Assembly: GCF_004102725.1 (NCBI RefSeq)
Contig: NZ_LHQS01000002.1
Span: forward strand, 1,045,984 to 1,109,983
DNA length: 64,000 nucleotides
Source: Methanoculleus taiwanensis
Lineage (GTDB): Archaea; Halobacteriota; Methanomicrobia; Methanomicrobiales; Methanoculleaceae
Direction: 5' to 3'
Below are positions 35,359-45,048 of the stretch, piece after piece. Made by a program: the position numbers and the translations under genes. The notes below the pieces were generated by a model. It worked only from the letters and a program-made list of their open reading frames with translations. It searched no databases and was not told where the DNA came from. Numbering within the stretch: the first letter of the stretch is position 1; the number at the start of each line of letters is the position of its first letter.

Positions 35359-35455
35359 AGAAGGCACAGCAGAGTTCATCGATCGAAACCGACTCCTTGA
35401 GGCGTATCGGGAATCGACACGATAGTGTCCCCTCTACCCCGGGAAAATGCCATAC

Positions 35456-36352
35456 TTATCGTGCATGACGATTCATGACCTGCCGTCTCCCGAGGTATCG
35501 CTCGATATGCGTCTTTGGTATCCCCCTTCCGAGCAGGCGTCCGAAGACCTCCTCCCGGCCGAAGATCGCGATCTCGCTCTTTGCCCGGCGCAGCGCTTCG
35601 ATCTCGTCGCGGTATGGGATCGGCCCTTCCCCCTCCGTCAGGCGCCGGAGCTCGGCAGGGCCACAGCCGGTGCCTGTCGCCCCGGCAAAACCATCCTCCC
35701 GGTGCACCTCGATACGGCAGGTTCCGGTTGCGGAGACTGCGGCGTACTCGATCCGCCGCCACCCCTGCTGCCAATCGATCACCGCGTAGGAGAACGGTGA
35801 GCAGTCGAGGGAGATATACGCCTTTCCGGCAATCTCGCCGACCAGCGTCCCGTAGTGGCCGGTGATGATGCACGCTGCCGGAAGATCGAAGAGCCACGTC
35901 CGGTTTGCGTACGGGGCGTGCGCCACCACGATATCGACCGCTTCGAGGACTGATTCGGCCATCCTCCGCTCGTTCCCGGTGGGGACGCCGAGGAAGCGTA
36001 TGCCGCGAACGGCCTCTGTCCTTGACGAGACTTCGTGGAGGTAGGGGCTTGCTTCTGCTGCATCGCGGACACGGTTGTACGTGCCGATTGAGTCGTCGTT
36101 GTTCCCCTCGACGACGATGCAGTGCCTTCCTGCTGATACGAGGTGGCGAAGAAGGCCGATGAACCGGTCGGTCTCGTTCGGCTCCGCCCGTGAACACCGG
36201 TCGTAGGCGGCATCGCCGGCAAAGACAACGATTGCAGGGTCGGTCTCCCTGACCACGCGGAGGAACGAGGAGGCGTCGACCCTCCGGTTCCCGGAAGAGC
36301 CCCGCATCTTCACTCCCCATGCAAGATCGCTGAACGCCAGTATCCTCGTCAT
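35456..36352 (-). CDS. Calcineurin-like metallophosphoesterase
   Basis: A 298-residue protein with most metallophosphoesterase motifs: ILAFSDLAWG (Asp but not the usual DxH His), IVVFAGDAAYD (GD), IVVEGNNDD (GNH-like, with Asn-Asp), VVAHAPYA (His), and ITGHYGTLVGE (GH). The changes at the first and third motifs suggest altered metal ligands. The C-terminal 70 residues (from TEGEGPIPYRDE) form a helical extension. The substrate is unknown. Confidence 0.75.
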   Translation of the reverse strand: MTRILAFSDLAWGVKMRGSSGNRRVDASSFLRVVRETDPAIVVFAGDAAYDRCSRAEPNETDRFIGLLRHLVSAGRHCIVVEGNNDDSIGTYNRVRDAAEASPYLHEVSSRTEAVRGIRFLGVPTGNERRMAESVLEAVDIVVAHAPYANRTWLFDLPAACIITGHYGTLVGEIAGKAYISLDCSPFSYAVIDWQQGWRRIEYAAVSATGTCRIEVHREDGFAGATGTGCGPAELRRLTEGEGPIPYRDEIEALRRAKSEIAIFGREEVFGRLLGRGIPKTHIERYLGRRQVMNRHAR

Positions 36353-36412
36353 GGCCGGAAGGTAGTGCTACAAGAGGTGATAGGCCTCGCGGTCGGGGAT
36401 GCGCAACGCCGG

Positions 36413-36985
36413 TTACTCCGCGCCCTCTGCGAACCGGTACGCCCCCTTCGGCACCAGCATCTCAAACCGTGCCCCGCCCTCCGGCTCGCCGGTCTCCCGG
36501 ATTGCTATGTCGGCGATGGAGAGAAACGCGCGGGCAAGGAAAAGGGCCATCCCTGGCTTTTCCTCGAACCTCCTCTCAAACATCTGCTCTTTCAGGTGCT
36601 GAGGTATTCCGGCCCCGTCGTCGGTCTCACGGTACTGCAGGCTGATCCTCGTTGCCCCTGCGGCGTGCAGGACGACGTTCTCCACCAGCACCACGAAGAC
36701 CTTCTCAAGGAGCAGGCCAGCATAGATCTCGAGCCCGTCGACTCTGAGATCGCGGGAAACATCAAGCATGTCGAGATGGGATATCGCGTAGAGGAATGCA
36801 TGCATCACATTCTGCCAGGCCGAAGCCCAAGATCCTGCTAATTCCTGGCAAAGGCAAGCGAATCCCGGAGCGCCTGCTCCTGCCGACACTCCTCCCGCTG
36901 CCGGGTCATCCCAAGCTCCCTCTCCAGTTCGAGATACCCGGAGAGCGAGAAGACCGCACTCTGGACCTCGTCAAATACTGCGCTA
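36413..36985 (-). pseudogene. Decayed histidine kinase
   Basis: The frame 36413-36889 ends as a kinase ATPase domain (LVENVVLHA N-box, DDGAGIPQHLKEQMF, PGMALFLARAFLSI). A strand is missing, because YRETDDG runs straight into GAGIP, and no H-box is present. A second frame at 36838-36983 reads FDEVQSAVFSLSGYLELE...EQALRDSLAFARN and then stops, like the linker before such a domain. Both lack plausible starts. The whole stretch looks like a truncated, frameshifted relative of the PAS kinases in the window. Confidence 0.55.
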
Positions 36986-37051
36986 TCCGACCGTCATGCT
37001 CCGTTTCTCAAAGCAAAAGTCTATTGCCCTCAGATAGCACAAAATAACCAT

Positions 37052-37804
37052 ATGAAATACGCATTCTGGATACTGCTCCTTATCGCAGCCGTAATCCTCA
37101 CGTGCGGCTGTACCCAGCAGTCCGCAGTTTCTCCGACGGAACCGACGACTACGCCGACGGCTGCCGACCAGCCCGCCCTTGCACGCCTCTCCGACTCCAG
37201 CCCCAACGCAACGCTCTCTCTCGATGCGGGCGTCCTTCTCCTGTCGTTCCACGCTGCCGGGGCGCAGAAGATGGATATTGGTTTTGCGGATGTCTCCGAC
37301 GTATACAGTGTATGGTATGACTTTTCCACGACAGGGCCTTTCGACGGTTCGCTCGTGCTTCCGGTCCCCCAGAAGGAAGAGTATCTGCTGAACGTCTCCG
37401 GAACCGGTGCATGGACCGCGAGTGTCTCGCGATTCGAACCGGATGCCGTCCTGAGAGCGCCGCTGAACCTCTCCGGCGACGGCACAAAAGTGCCTCCGGC
37501 GTTCTACCTGGAAGAAGGGCAGTATATATTCGAGAGAAATGAGACCGGCGTATCTTCGCCCCTGTACGAACTTCTGTATGCGAACGGCAGTTACGTCATG
37601 GATGCGAACAACACCTACGTCGAGCCCGGATTCCACGAACTTTCTCCTGAAACGTTCCGGATCATCACGATCCCTCAGTCGGGCGAGTATATTATGAGCG
37701 TCCTTGCCCGGGACAATCCCGGCAACTGGACGGTTTCCATCCTCTCCGCTCCTACCCTGCCTCCGCTCGGACCGGGGCCTGAGATCCCGGAGAAAGGAGA
37801 ATAA
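37052..37804 (+). CDS. Secreted lipoprotein of unknown function
   Basis: A 250-residue protein with a lipoprotein signal (WILLLIAAVILTCGC, Cys20), a Thr/Pro-rich linker, then a beta-rich body with several N-glycosylation sequons (NAT, NVS, NLS, NET, NGS, NNT, NWT), as expected of a surface protein in a methanogen. It ends in a Pro-rich tail (LPPLGPGPEIPEKGE). No catalytic motif is seen. It stands alone. Confidence 0.65.
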   Translation: MKYAFWILLLIAAVILTCGCTQQSAVSPTEPTTTPTAADQPALARLSDSSPNATLSLDAGVLLLSFHAAGAQKMDIGFADVSDVYSVWYDFSTTGPFDGSLVLPVPQKEEYLLNVSGTGAWTASVSRFEPDAVLRAPLNLSGDGTKVPPAFYLEEGQYIFERNETGVSSPLYELLYANGSYVMDANNTYVEPGFHELSPETFRIITIPQSGEYIMSVLARDNPGNWTVSILSAPTLPPLGPGPEIPEKGE

Positions 37805-38292
37805 CTCTTTTTGAAGTGGGAAGGTCGGAACCGATCGGCAGACGACGGTTTTCCCATCCCCCTTTCCGGCGAAAGAAATACACCTGCAGGTACGTGCTGA
37901 GCGGCGCCCGCCACATGCATGAAAGACGTCCCCGGGAAGATGGCGATTCTGTTTTTCTCGATCGTTCTTCGGTAGATGATCAGGAGGTTGTTTCCAAGCT
38001 CCCTCCGGATCTCGAAGACGGGTCAACCCGACGGGTGCTCCGGATGCACACCATTGCAGCAGTGTACCTTCCATCCGGAGCCCGGGGCGTTCCGGCGAGT
38101 CAAACAAAAAGGAATACATGCAGGAAATTCGCACGCTATACGGAGACGTACGACCACGGGAGGGTTCTGTCGAACCGTATTTTCGGCAAAGAGCGAATAC
38201 CCACACCTTTGCCTGCATTTTCTACCGCGTATCGCTCATGGTACTTCTGCCCGCCGGATCCGTTCGGTCTCTCCTGTCGGTGAAACAGACGC
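37805..38292. other. Intergenic region, no convincing gene
   Basis: About 490 bases between the lipoprotein and the sensor kinase. Short protein-like stretches exist on the minus strand (near 37930-38030), but none has a start or a family signature; they may be gene debris. No tRNA or repeat was seen. Confidence 0.4.
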
Positions 38293-40008
38293 ATGATTGA
38301 TACGGATACGGTGATCCTCTGCACCATCGTCGTCGAGGTCTTCCTCGCGATACCCCTTGCCGCGTACTGGAAGATGCAGAGTACCTATCCCGGTTTCTCC
38401 GTATCGTTTCTCAGCCTCCTGACCATGGCCGTCGGGCAGACGGCCTCCCTCTTCCTCGACGGAGTCCTGCCGGAGCGGGGCGTCATGATTATAAACGGCT
38501 TCTGCATCCTGCTCGCAGTACTCTTCCTCCTCGACGGGCTCACCCGTTTCTTCCGCAAAAGCCCGCTTCGGCGCGAGATCTACGTTGCCGGGATCCCTGC
38601 CCTCGTCGCCGCTGCTCTGCTTATCGCGATGACGCAAAACCTCCTCCTGCTCAACATCCTCTTCTCCGGAACATTCGTCCTGATCGTCTCGCAGAGCATC
38701 GCCGTCCTCCTCGCCGCTCAGGAGCAGAGAACCCTCTCCCGCCTGCTGGCATCCATCTACGCCCTGCTCATACTCCTGATCGTTCTGCGCCTCGTATCCG
38801 GGGTATTCGATCCGACCGCCTTCACACTCGTCAACGATACGCCCCTGCAGAGGATAGGGCGCCTCTTCGTCCTCGTGACAACCTTTACTGCGACGTTCCT
38901 GTTTCTCCTCCTGCATTTCCAGAGGATGTCGACCGAACTCACCTGTGCGAAGCGGGCGGCCGAAGACCTCGCCGACCGTTATGCCCTTGCAATCTCCTCG
39001 GGGGATGCGGGTATCTGGGATATGGACATAAGGACGGGAGCACTCGCTCGCGACGCCTCGCTCGACCGCCTCGTCGGAGCCGGTGCGGGTACCGATGCGA
39101 GTATGCAGGATATCCGGCACCATCTTGAGGGGAACGAGGAGTTTCGCCGGCTGCAGGAGACAGTCGGGCGGTACGAGCGGGACGGTGGCGATCTGACGAC
39201 CGAGTTTCCGATACGGCGCGACGACGGGAGCCTGCAGCACCTCCGAGCGCACGTCCGGGTGATCCCGGGGAAGGAGCGGGAGGATGCCCGGGCGATCGGG
39301 CTCCTCTACGACATCACGCCCCTCCGGAAGGCAGAGGCCGCCCTGAAGACGGCGCACGAGAAGCTGAACCTGCTCACCGGCATCACCCGCCACGACATCC
39401 TCAACCAGGCGATGGTCGTCACCGCCTACGGCGAGATGCTGCTTGAACGGCCACGGAATGCCGAGGAGGAGCGGATGATCCGGGCGGTCGTCGAAAGCGG
39501 CGAGAGGATCACCCACCTGATCCGGTTCACCGGCCAGTACCAGAACCTCGGGCTGCAGGAGCCGGATTGGATCGATCCCGTCGCAGTCATGAGCGACGCC
39601 TCCTTGAGAAGCCTTCTCGGGAAGCAGACGCTCCATCTCCCGGCGCCGGGCACCCGGATCTATGCCGACGGTATGTTCGAAAAGGTGCTCTACAACCTGG
39701 TCGACAACTCCTGCAGGCACGGCGGGAAGGTCACCACCGTCACCCTCTCCTACCGCTTCGATGCCGGAAGCCTCATTATCGTCTACGAGGACGACGGCGT
39801 CGGCGTTCCGGACAGTGATAAGGAGGCGATCTTCCGGCGGGGTGTCGGGAAGAATTCCGGGCTCGGCCTGTTTCTCTCACGCGAGATACTCGCCATCACG
39901 GGGCTGTCGATCCGGGAGACCGGGACGCACGGCAAGGGTGCACGGTTCGAGATCCACGTGCCGCCGGGACTCTTCCGCATACCGGGCGACGAGTGCCCTG
40001 GGTCGTAA
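38293..40008 (+). CDS. Membrane sensor histidine kinase with PAS domain
   Basis: A 571-residue kinase. Six or seven hydrophobic helices occupy residues 5-210 and a PAS domain 225-345 (ending LLYDITPLRKAEA). The phosphoacceptor box ITRHDILNQ is near residue 365. The ATPase domain has N-box NLVDNSCRHGG, G1 EDDGVGVP, and GKNSGLGLFLSREI. The architecture and C-terminal half are close to the kinase at 27682, so they are paralogues. No response regulator is adjacent; the signal is unknown. Confidence 0.87.
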   Translation: MIDTDTVILCTIVVEVFLAIPLAAYWKMQSTYPGFSVSFLSLLTMAVGQTASLFLDGVLPERGVMIINGFCILLAVLFLLDGLTRFFRKSPLRREIYVAGIPALVAAALLIAMTQNLLLLNILFSGTFVLIVSQSIAVLLAAQEQRTLSRLLASIYALLILLIVLRLVSGVFDPTAFTLVNDTPLQRIGRLFVLVTTFTATFLFLLLHFQRMSTELTCAKRAAEDLADRYALAISSGDAGIWDMDIRTGALARDASLDRLVGAGAGTDASMQDIRHHLEGNEEFRRLQETVGRYERDGGDLTTEFPIRRDDGSLQHLRAHVRVIPGKEREDARAIGLLYDITPLRKAEAALKTAHEKLNLLTGITRHDILNQAMVVTAYGEMLLERPRNAEEERMIRAVVESGERITHLIRFTGQYQNLGLQEPDWIDPVAVMSDASLRSLLGKQTLHLPAPGTRIYADGMFEKVLYNLVDNSCRHGGKVTTVTLSYRFDAGSLIIVYEDDGVGVPDSDKEAIFRRGVGKNSGLGLFLSREILAITGLSIRETGTHGKGARFEIHVPPGLFRIPGDECPGS

Positions 40009-40850
40009 CCATACACTGCGCATCATGCAGGGAAGGCGTCCTGCCGGTGCACGCCTTGCGATTATCGATTGCACCCAATCTTACTCGACGGGAGAGAAAA
40101 CTCGCGATGAAAGCGATGCGGGCAATGATGATCGGTGTTTACAGGAGACATGGCCAAAAAGCGGATCCCGAGTTATGCATTGAGCATACTCCAGGATACT
40201 ATATGCTTCAGGACATATCGGATTGCATGGGGGACGAGGCACAGGGAATAATTACAGGGAAAAGTGTATCCGCGACGATGCCGGGGGAATCTTGTCTTCC
40301 TGTTGCAGTACCCCCGGACAGCGGCTGGAAAAGCTCTCCGGCATGCAATACGAAACCTGACCTCTTCTCCGGGTCCCTTTACCTTTACCCACTCAAAGCC
40401 GTGAGATTATAGAATCGAATGCGACGTGTGAGTTCGTCCCAATTGCTGCCGGTGGCCTTTCCGATAGTTCCGTTACATTGGCGAAGGCAGGAGCAGGCAT
40501 CACCCTGCCGGATAGGCGTCATGTTTTCACGATCGTCCCCGCCCGATTGAGGGAACATTCACGCTGCCATCTCGGGGAACCGTTCCGGCCGTGATAGTCA
40601 CCGCCGTTACTTGCTTGGGCAGGGAGATTCGTTCCCAAAAAGCCGAATGCTACCGGGAGCAAATCCCAAAGGTGTCCGGGAATGAAAAGATCGATCTGGA
40701 ACGGGGTACTTTTTGGTCACCGGATCAGCGGAAATAACTGCAATAGATGCCGGGTTATCATATCGGGAGAGGGGCGGGAGGGGGATCGCCCCCTCCTGCC
40801 AGAGTGTTTTGGGGACAAACTCCGGTACAGGCTCATCCGCATGTGACGAC
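40009..40850. other. Long intergenic region, no convincing gene
   Basis: About 840 bases between a sensor kinase and the convergent cupin gene. Codon bias is poor in all frames, and the short open frames have no recognisable motifs. It may be decayed sequence. Nothing else could be supported. Confidence 0.4.
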
Positions 40851-41243
40851 TCATACGAGCGCCGGTACGAACACTGCCAGCAGCGAAAGATCCTCATGGT
40901 GCGCACTCACCGCATGACGGACTCCTGGCGGGGTGACAAATGTCTGACCGTCAGCGAGGGGAATTTCCTTGTCTTCGAACAAAAAGACCCCCGTCCCGTC
41001 GATGATACGATTCCATTCCCACTGGGTTTCATGGTTATGGTCCATGACCTCATGGTTCTTCCACACCCGGACGAGGTGGTAACTGAACGCACCGCCAGTC
41101 TCTTTTCCGGTCACCAGGTCTTTGAGAAAGACCCCTTTCCACTCAGGATGCGGATACCAGGGTTTTTCCGCACTCATGATCTCAAGATCGGGGAGAAACA
41201 CGACTCCCTGGTCAAAGATATCCAGGACGTTCTTCTGTTCCAT
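40851..41243 (-). CDS. Cupin-domain protein
   Basis: A 130-residue cupin. The metal-binding first motif is VMDHNHETQWEWNRIIDGTGVF (His, His, Glu) and the second is TFVTPPGVRHAVSAHHED (His). Small single-domain cupins may be enzymes or sensors. Its start lies 50 bases after the adf stop on the same strand, so it is probably the second gene of an adf operon and may assist alcohol or ketone metabolism. Confidence 0.83.
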   Translation of the reverse strand: MEQKNVLDIFDQGVVFLPDLEIMSAEKPWYPHPEWKGVFLKDLVTGKETGGAFSYHLVRVWKNHEVMDHNHETQWEWNRIIDGTGVFLFEDKEIPLADGQTFVTPPGVRHAVSAHHEDLSLLAVFVPALV

Positions 41244-41293
41244 AATTGTTCTCCAGTCGCATCGGCAGGTAAAAAGAGTAAGATGGATTCATC

Positions 41294-42286
41294 TCAGTCT
41301 TTCACTGCGGGGATTACTTCCTTGAAGATATCGATGCCCCGGTTCACATCGGGACTCGAATTTCCGAGGCAGAAATGAGTGATTCCGGCGGCTTTGAATC
41401 TCTCGATCTCCTTGATGAGCCCTTCCGCATCGGTTGCAACCATGAAGTTTTCTTTCATCGTGTCATGCCCTACGAGGTTCGCGTGGAGTTCGACCTCCTT
41501 TGAATCGTAGACCTTGTATTTGAACATGGCAGGAACCAGGCAACCGGCCCAGAAACGCAGTCCCTCAATTGCTTTGTCATAGTCGGGATCGACGGAGTAC
41601 CAGATCAGCATCGCACGCTCCATCTTGGCGGGGTCTTTTCCCGCGTCAGCCGCACCTTTTACGAAGTTCGGGATGGTAACGTTCTTCAGTACGGACGGAT
41701 CCGCAGCCACCGTCATAAGGTGGTCGCCGTATTTCCCTGCAAGCCGTGCACCCTTCGGACCCATTCCGCTGAAGTAGAGAGGAACCTCATCTTCGGGTTT
41801 GGTGTACATGAACGCCTTGTCGAGGGTGAAATACTTCCCCTTGAAGGTGACGGGCTCCTGGCTTCCCCAGAGCTGACGCATCACTCCGATGGCTTCCACC
41901 GTCATGTCCTGCCGCTCGGGTACGCTTGGCCATTCACCGGTCACCGGGACCTCATTCATGGCCTCGCCGGCGCCGACGGCGATACCAACTCTTCCCGGAT
42001 ACATCTGCCGGAGTGTCGCAAATGTCTGCGCAACAATCGCCGGATTGTATCGCATGACCGGGCAGGTGATACAGGTGGAGATAAAGACCTTCTTGGTTGC
42101 CTCAAGTGCCGCTCCCATCCATGCCCAGGCCTGTGCGGACTGCGCATTCGTGTGATACCACGGGTGGAAATGGTCGTCGGCCCAGACCGAGTCAAAACCG
42201 ACATTTTCTGCCCGAATGGTCTGTTCCAGTGCATCCCTCGGCTTGTACTGCTCCAGAGACGCGAAATATCCTACTTTCGTTTCCAT
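41294..42286 (-). CDS. adf: F420-dependent secondary alcohol dehydrogenase Adf
   Basis: A 330-residue TIM-barrel protein of the bacterial luciferase-like (LLM) family. It oxidises 2-propanol-type secondary alcohols to ketones with coenzyme F420, feeding electrons to methanogenesis. The length and recalled family sequence match the crystallised Methanoculleus Adf almost throughout: GYFASLEQY at the start, WADDHFHPW with the active-site histidines, FISTCITCPVMRYNPA with the non-prolyl cis peptide region, VGAGEAMNE, and IKEIERFKAAGITHFCLGNSS. The ATG at 42286 has GAGGTAG 6 bases upstream. Followed by a cupin gene. Confidence 0.93.
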   Translation of the reverse strand: METKVGYFASLEQYKPRDALEQTIRAENVGFDSVWADDHFHPWYHTNAQSAQAWAWMGAALEATKKVFISTCITCPVMRYNPAIVAQTFATLRQMYPGRVGIAVGAGEAMNEVPVTGEWPSVPERQDMTVEAIGVMRQLWGSQEPVTFKGKYFTLDKAFMYTKPEDEVPLYFSGMGPKGARLAGKYGDHLMTVAADPSVLKNVTIPNFVKGAADAGKDPAKMERAMLIWYSVDPDYDKAIEGLRFWAGCLVPAMFKYKVYDSKEVELHANLVGHDTMKENFMVATDAEGLIKEIERFKAAGITHFCLGNSSPDVNRGIDIFKEVIPAVKD

Positions 42287-42449
42287 GTCTACTACCTCGT
42301 GCCGGAAAAGAGGGGCATGCACGGGTAAATGACGATCCCGCGACCAAAATATTGAACTATTGTTCCGGTTATACATTGATCGGTGTGTTCGGCTGGAGTC
42401 CACATATCCGAGGCGATACTCGTCGAAAGTTGTTGACCTCAATGTACGC

Positions 42450-42506
42450 TATTGTGGATCCCGGCTGCCTCGCCCATGCTGTTTCGCTCGTTTCCGGTAT
42501 TGTGGA
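42450..42506. repeat. Direct repeat pair TATTGTGGA upstream of adf
   Basis: TATTGTGGA occurs at 42450-42458 and 42498-42506, 48 bases apart, 160-220 bases upstream of the adf start. The second copy is followed by CTTTCATCCAC, giving an inverted GTGGA...TCCAC. It could be an operator. Confidence 0.45.
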
Positions 42507-42556
42507 CTTTCATCCACGTACTGAAATTTCACCATGACACGGATAAACCTGTTTTT

Positions 42557-42690
42557 TATTGCTCGCCATTACGTGAAGACCGCCACGGTCAATGATTCTG
42601 GGAATACTCCCGGTTTTCCCCGGTACGTGGAAAAATACTCCCGGTTCCTCTCCCTGCGAAAAGATCTGCGACCAGTTATTGCTCGCCATT
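42557..42690. repeat. Two nested direct repeats in the adf upstream region
   Basis: TTATTGCTCGCCATT (15 bases, identical) is at 42557-42571 and 42676-42690. Between them AATACTCCCGGTT (13 bases, identical) is at 42603-42615 and 42634-42646. The inner copies are 31 bases apart, close to three helical turns, as expected for paired binding sites of a dimeric regulator. The region lies between adf and the HTH-PAS regulator gene. Confidence 0.6.
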
Positions 42691-42784
42691 GAATGTTGCA
42701 TGCACGGATAGTAACGGTGGCGAAGAGGCATGAGCGCGAAAAAGAGGGGTCCCCGCCGGAAGGTGTGCGAGCCAGGCACCGCGG

Positions 42785-44944
42785 TCAGTCCGTGCCGGCC
42801 CCTGATCCGGGGTCTGTATCCTCGATCACCGCTTCGGTGACGTCGATCATGAATGACGCGATCTCCCCGGAAGGAAGCTTGAAGACATAATGGGATATCC
42901 AGGGAAAGTCCTCGCGGTTCCGGTATTTGAGCGGCGTAACGAACTCCGGCTTTTCAGTGGTCAGAACGCGATACAGAAGATCGTGCACGTACGGGTTCGG
43001 GAGATCGGGGAATTCTTCGAAGAGTTTCTTTCCGACGAGATCTTCTTTGTTCGTCCGCAGGAGGGCTGCTGTTACCCTGTTGACGTCTTTGATGATGTAC
43101 TCCTCTCCCTGCCCGACCGGCTCATAGATCAAGACGCCGTTGCAGGTGTTCTCAAAGAACGAGTGATACCGGACCTCCTTCAATTCGGTCCTGCGAAGCG
43201 CCTCCTCCGCTCTCTTCCGGTCGGTGATATCGAGGATGATCCCATTCCAGACCGTCTCGTTCTTCAGCCGGACGGGTTGTGAGAGTACCCGGATGAACAT
43301 CTCCTCCCCGGTGGGTTTGATAAATCTCCCCTCGAACTCCCAGGGTGCAACCCTCCCTATCACATCTTCTATCGATTTGAACCAGCGTCTCTGGTCTTCC
43401 GGAGCGATACACGTACTGTATCGCTGGATCCAGGTGTCCAGGGGGTCAGGGCAGAGGCCGTAGACCTCGGTGGAACGGTCATCGACATAATAGGTGCCCC
43501 ATTCGCCGGAGTCGCGGGCATAGAACTGGTAGACGATCCCCGGAAGGTTGCTGGTGATACCCCGGAGCCGTTCCTCGCTCATGCGGAGTGCCTCCTCCGC
43601 TTTCCTCCGGTCGGTAATATCGAGGAATATCCCGTTCCAGACCGTCTCGTTCTTCAGACGCACCGGCTGGGATACTCCCCGGATGTGCATCTCCTCCCCG
43701 GTGGGTTTCAGGAATCGCCCTTCGAATTCCCAGGGTGCAACCCTCCGTATCACATCGTTGATCGAGTCGAACCAGCGTTCCTGGTCTTCCGGAGCGATGC
43801 ATGCGCCGTACCTCTCAAACCATGTGTCCAGCGGCTCGGTTGTTACCCCATAGATCTCCTGCGAGCGTTCATTGACGTAATAGACTCCCCATTCTCCGGA
43901 ATCGCGGGCATAGAACTGGTAAATGATCCCCGGTAGGTTGCTCATTATTCCCTGGTATCGCTCTTTCAGCTGTTTCTCGGCAATTTTCTTTGCTGTTATA
44001 TCGAGGAAGAGAATAAAAAATTCACGGGGCGCTTTTCCCCCTTTGTCGGTGACCGGTGCAAACACAACCTGGAAATACGCGACGCCTGATTTTTTGGTCG
44101 ATGTAAGCGTCTCTGATTTCAGCCGGTCGAAATTGCACGACAGCGTTAATTCAGCGATCTTCCCTTTCCTGATAAGGTCCTGGATGATGTCCCGGGAACA
44201 CATGACGTCATAGAGTTTGAAGTCTGCAAGGTCGGTGAACCTCGCGAGCCCGAGGATCTCGAGCGAAGCCCGGTTTGCATTCAGGATAGTCCCGTCTTCC
44301 TGGAAGAGGAAGATGCCGCTCGGAACTTCCTCGAAAAGGGTGCGAATCTTACGTTCGCTGTTTTTCAACGCCTCTTCGGTTTTTTTCCATGTGGTGATGT
44401 CGCGGAGACTTATCATGATCCCCGGGTTTCCGGTAAATGAGATGGAAGGTATAACCGTGGAGATGAATTCCATGAGAAATATCCGTTCAGTCCCACGCTC
44501 GATCAGCAGCATCTCGTTGATGAAGGTCTGGGAACTTAAGATCCGGTTAATGTTTTCCCAGATCGTGGGGTTATCAAAGAGCGCCAGATGTATCCGGGAC
44601 AGTTCGCTGCCGATGATGTTCCTTCCGGAATGGATGTTGAAGGTATCGATGAAACTTCTATTCACCATGAGGATATGCAGGTCCGCGTCAAGGATGACGA
44701 TCGCATCGGAAAGATAGTCGAAGAGATCGTCGAACGGGACGTTTTGAGCCGAAGAATATAATTTGGCCTTGCCGAAGGGTTTCATGATTACATGGCCGTG
44801 AGACTGGAGGACCTCGAGATATTTGGCCACGGAACCGCGGTTCATTTTCAAGGTACGCGAGATTGTGGAGATTGAAACCGCCTCGGGATACCGGTCCTGA
44901 AGAAATTCCCGGATCCGGGTATACTGGCCTTCCTTCCCACTCAT
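42785..44944 (-). CDS. HTH regulator with five PAS domains
   Basis: A 719-residue protein. Residues 1-65 are a winged-helix DNA-binding domain (VSISTISRTLKMNRGSVAKYLEVLQSHGHVI). Five PAS domains follow at about 70-190, 195-325, 335-460, 465-590 and 600-710. PAS3 and PAS4 are tandem duplicates: both contain LPGI(I/V)YQFYARDSGEWG and RVAPWEFEGRF(L/I)KPTGEEM, and are near-identical in DNA. There is no kinase domain, so it is a one-component transcription factor with a multi-ligand sensory stack. Its position next to adf suggests it may control alcohol use. Confidence 0.83.
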   Translation of the reverse strand: MSGKEGQYTRIREFLQDRYPEAVSISTISRTLKMNRGSVAKYLEVLQSHGHVIMKPFGKAKLYSSAQNVPFDDLFDYLSDAIVILDADLHILMVNRSFIDTFNIHSGRNIIGSELSRIHLALFDNPTIWENINRILSSQTFINEMLLIERGTERIFLMEFISTVIPSISFTGNPGIMISLRDITTWKKTEEALKNSERKIRTLFEEVPSGIFLFQEDGTILNANRASLEILGLARFTDLADFKLYDVMCSRDIIQDLIRKGKIAELTLSCNFDRLKSETLTSTKKSGVAYFQVVFAPVTDKGGKAPREFFILFLDITAKKIAEKQLKERYQGIMSNLPGIIYQFYARDSGEWGVYYVNERSQEIYGVTTEPLDTWFERYGACIAPEDQERWFDSINDVIRRVAPWEFEGRFLKPTGEEMHIRGVSQPVRLKNETVWNGIFLDITDRRKAEEALRMSEERLRGITSNLPGIVYQFYARDSGEWGTYYVDDRSTEVYGLCPDPLDTWIQRYSTCIAPEDQRRWFKSIEDVIGRVAPWEFEGRFIKPTGEEMFIRVLSQPVRLKNETVWNGIILDITDRKRAEEALRRTELKEVRYHSFFENTCNGVLIYEPVGQGEEYIIKDVNRVTAALLRTNKEDLVGKKLFEEFPDLPNPYVHDLLYRVLTTEKPEFVTPLKYRNREDFPWISHYVFKLPSGEIASFMIDVTEAVIEDTDPGSGAGTD

Positions 44945-45048
44945 AGGTACATACTATGCAGTACCGACCGTTAAAGGAAATGGTGCTGTATACACTACGA
45001 TATTCTACCAGCACTTTTTACCGCATTCTCCCTTCCCGAAGGGATATC

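Noticed and set aside
33763-35379. A 538-codon minus-strand frame opposite the nitroreductase and flavoprotein genes
   Set aside because: It is the shadow of three well-supported plus-strand genes.
36983-38218. A 411-codon minus-strand frame opposite the lipoprotein at 37052
   Set aside because: The plus strand has a lipoprotein signal and sequons; the minus frame is Arg/Gly-rich without motifs.
38236-39720. A 494-codon minus-strand frame opposite the sensor kinase
   Set aside because: The plus strand has all kinase boxes; the antisense frame has none.
40009-40850. Small genes in the long gap after the kinase
   Set aside because: None of the short frames has a signature, a good start or a consistent codon bias.
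42557-42690. A CRISPR array, from the repeated 13-15 base units
   Set aside because: Only two copies of each unit, of different lengths and unequal spacing, and no cas genes. Operators are more likely.
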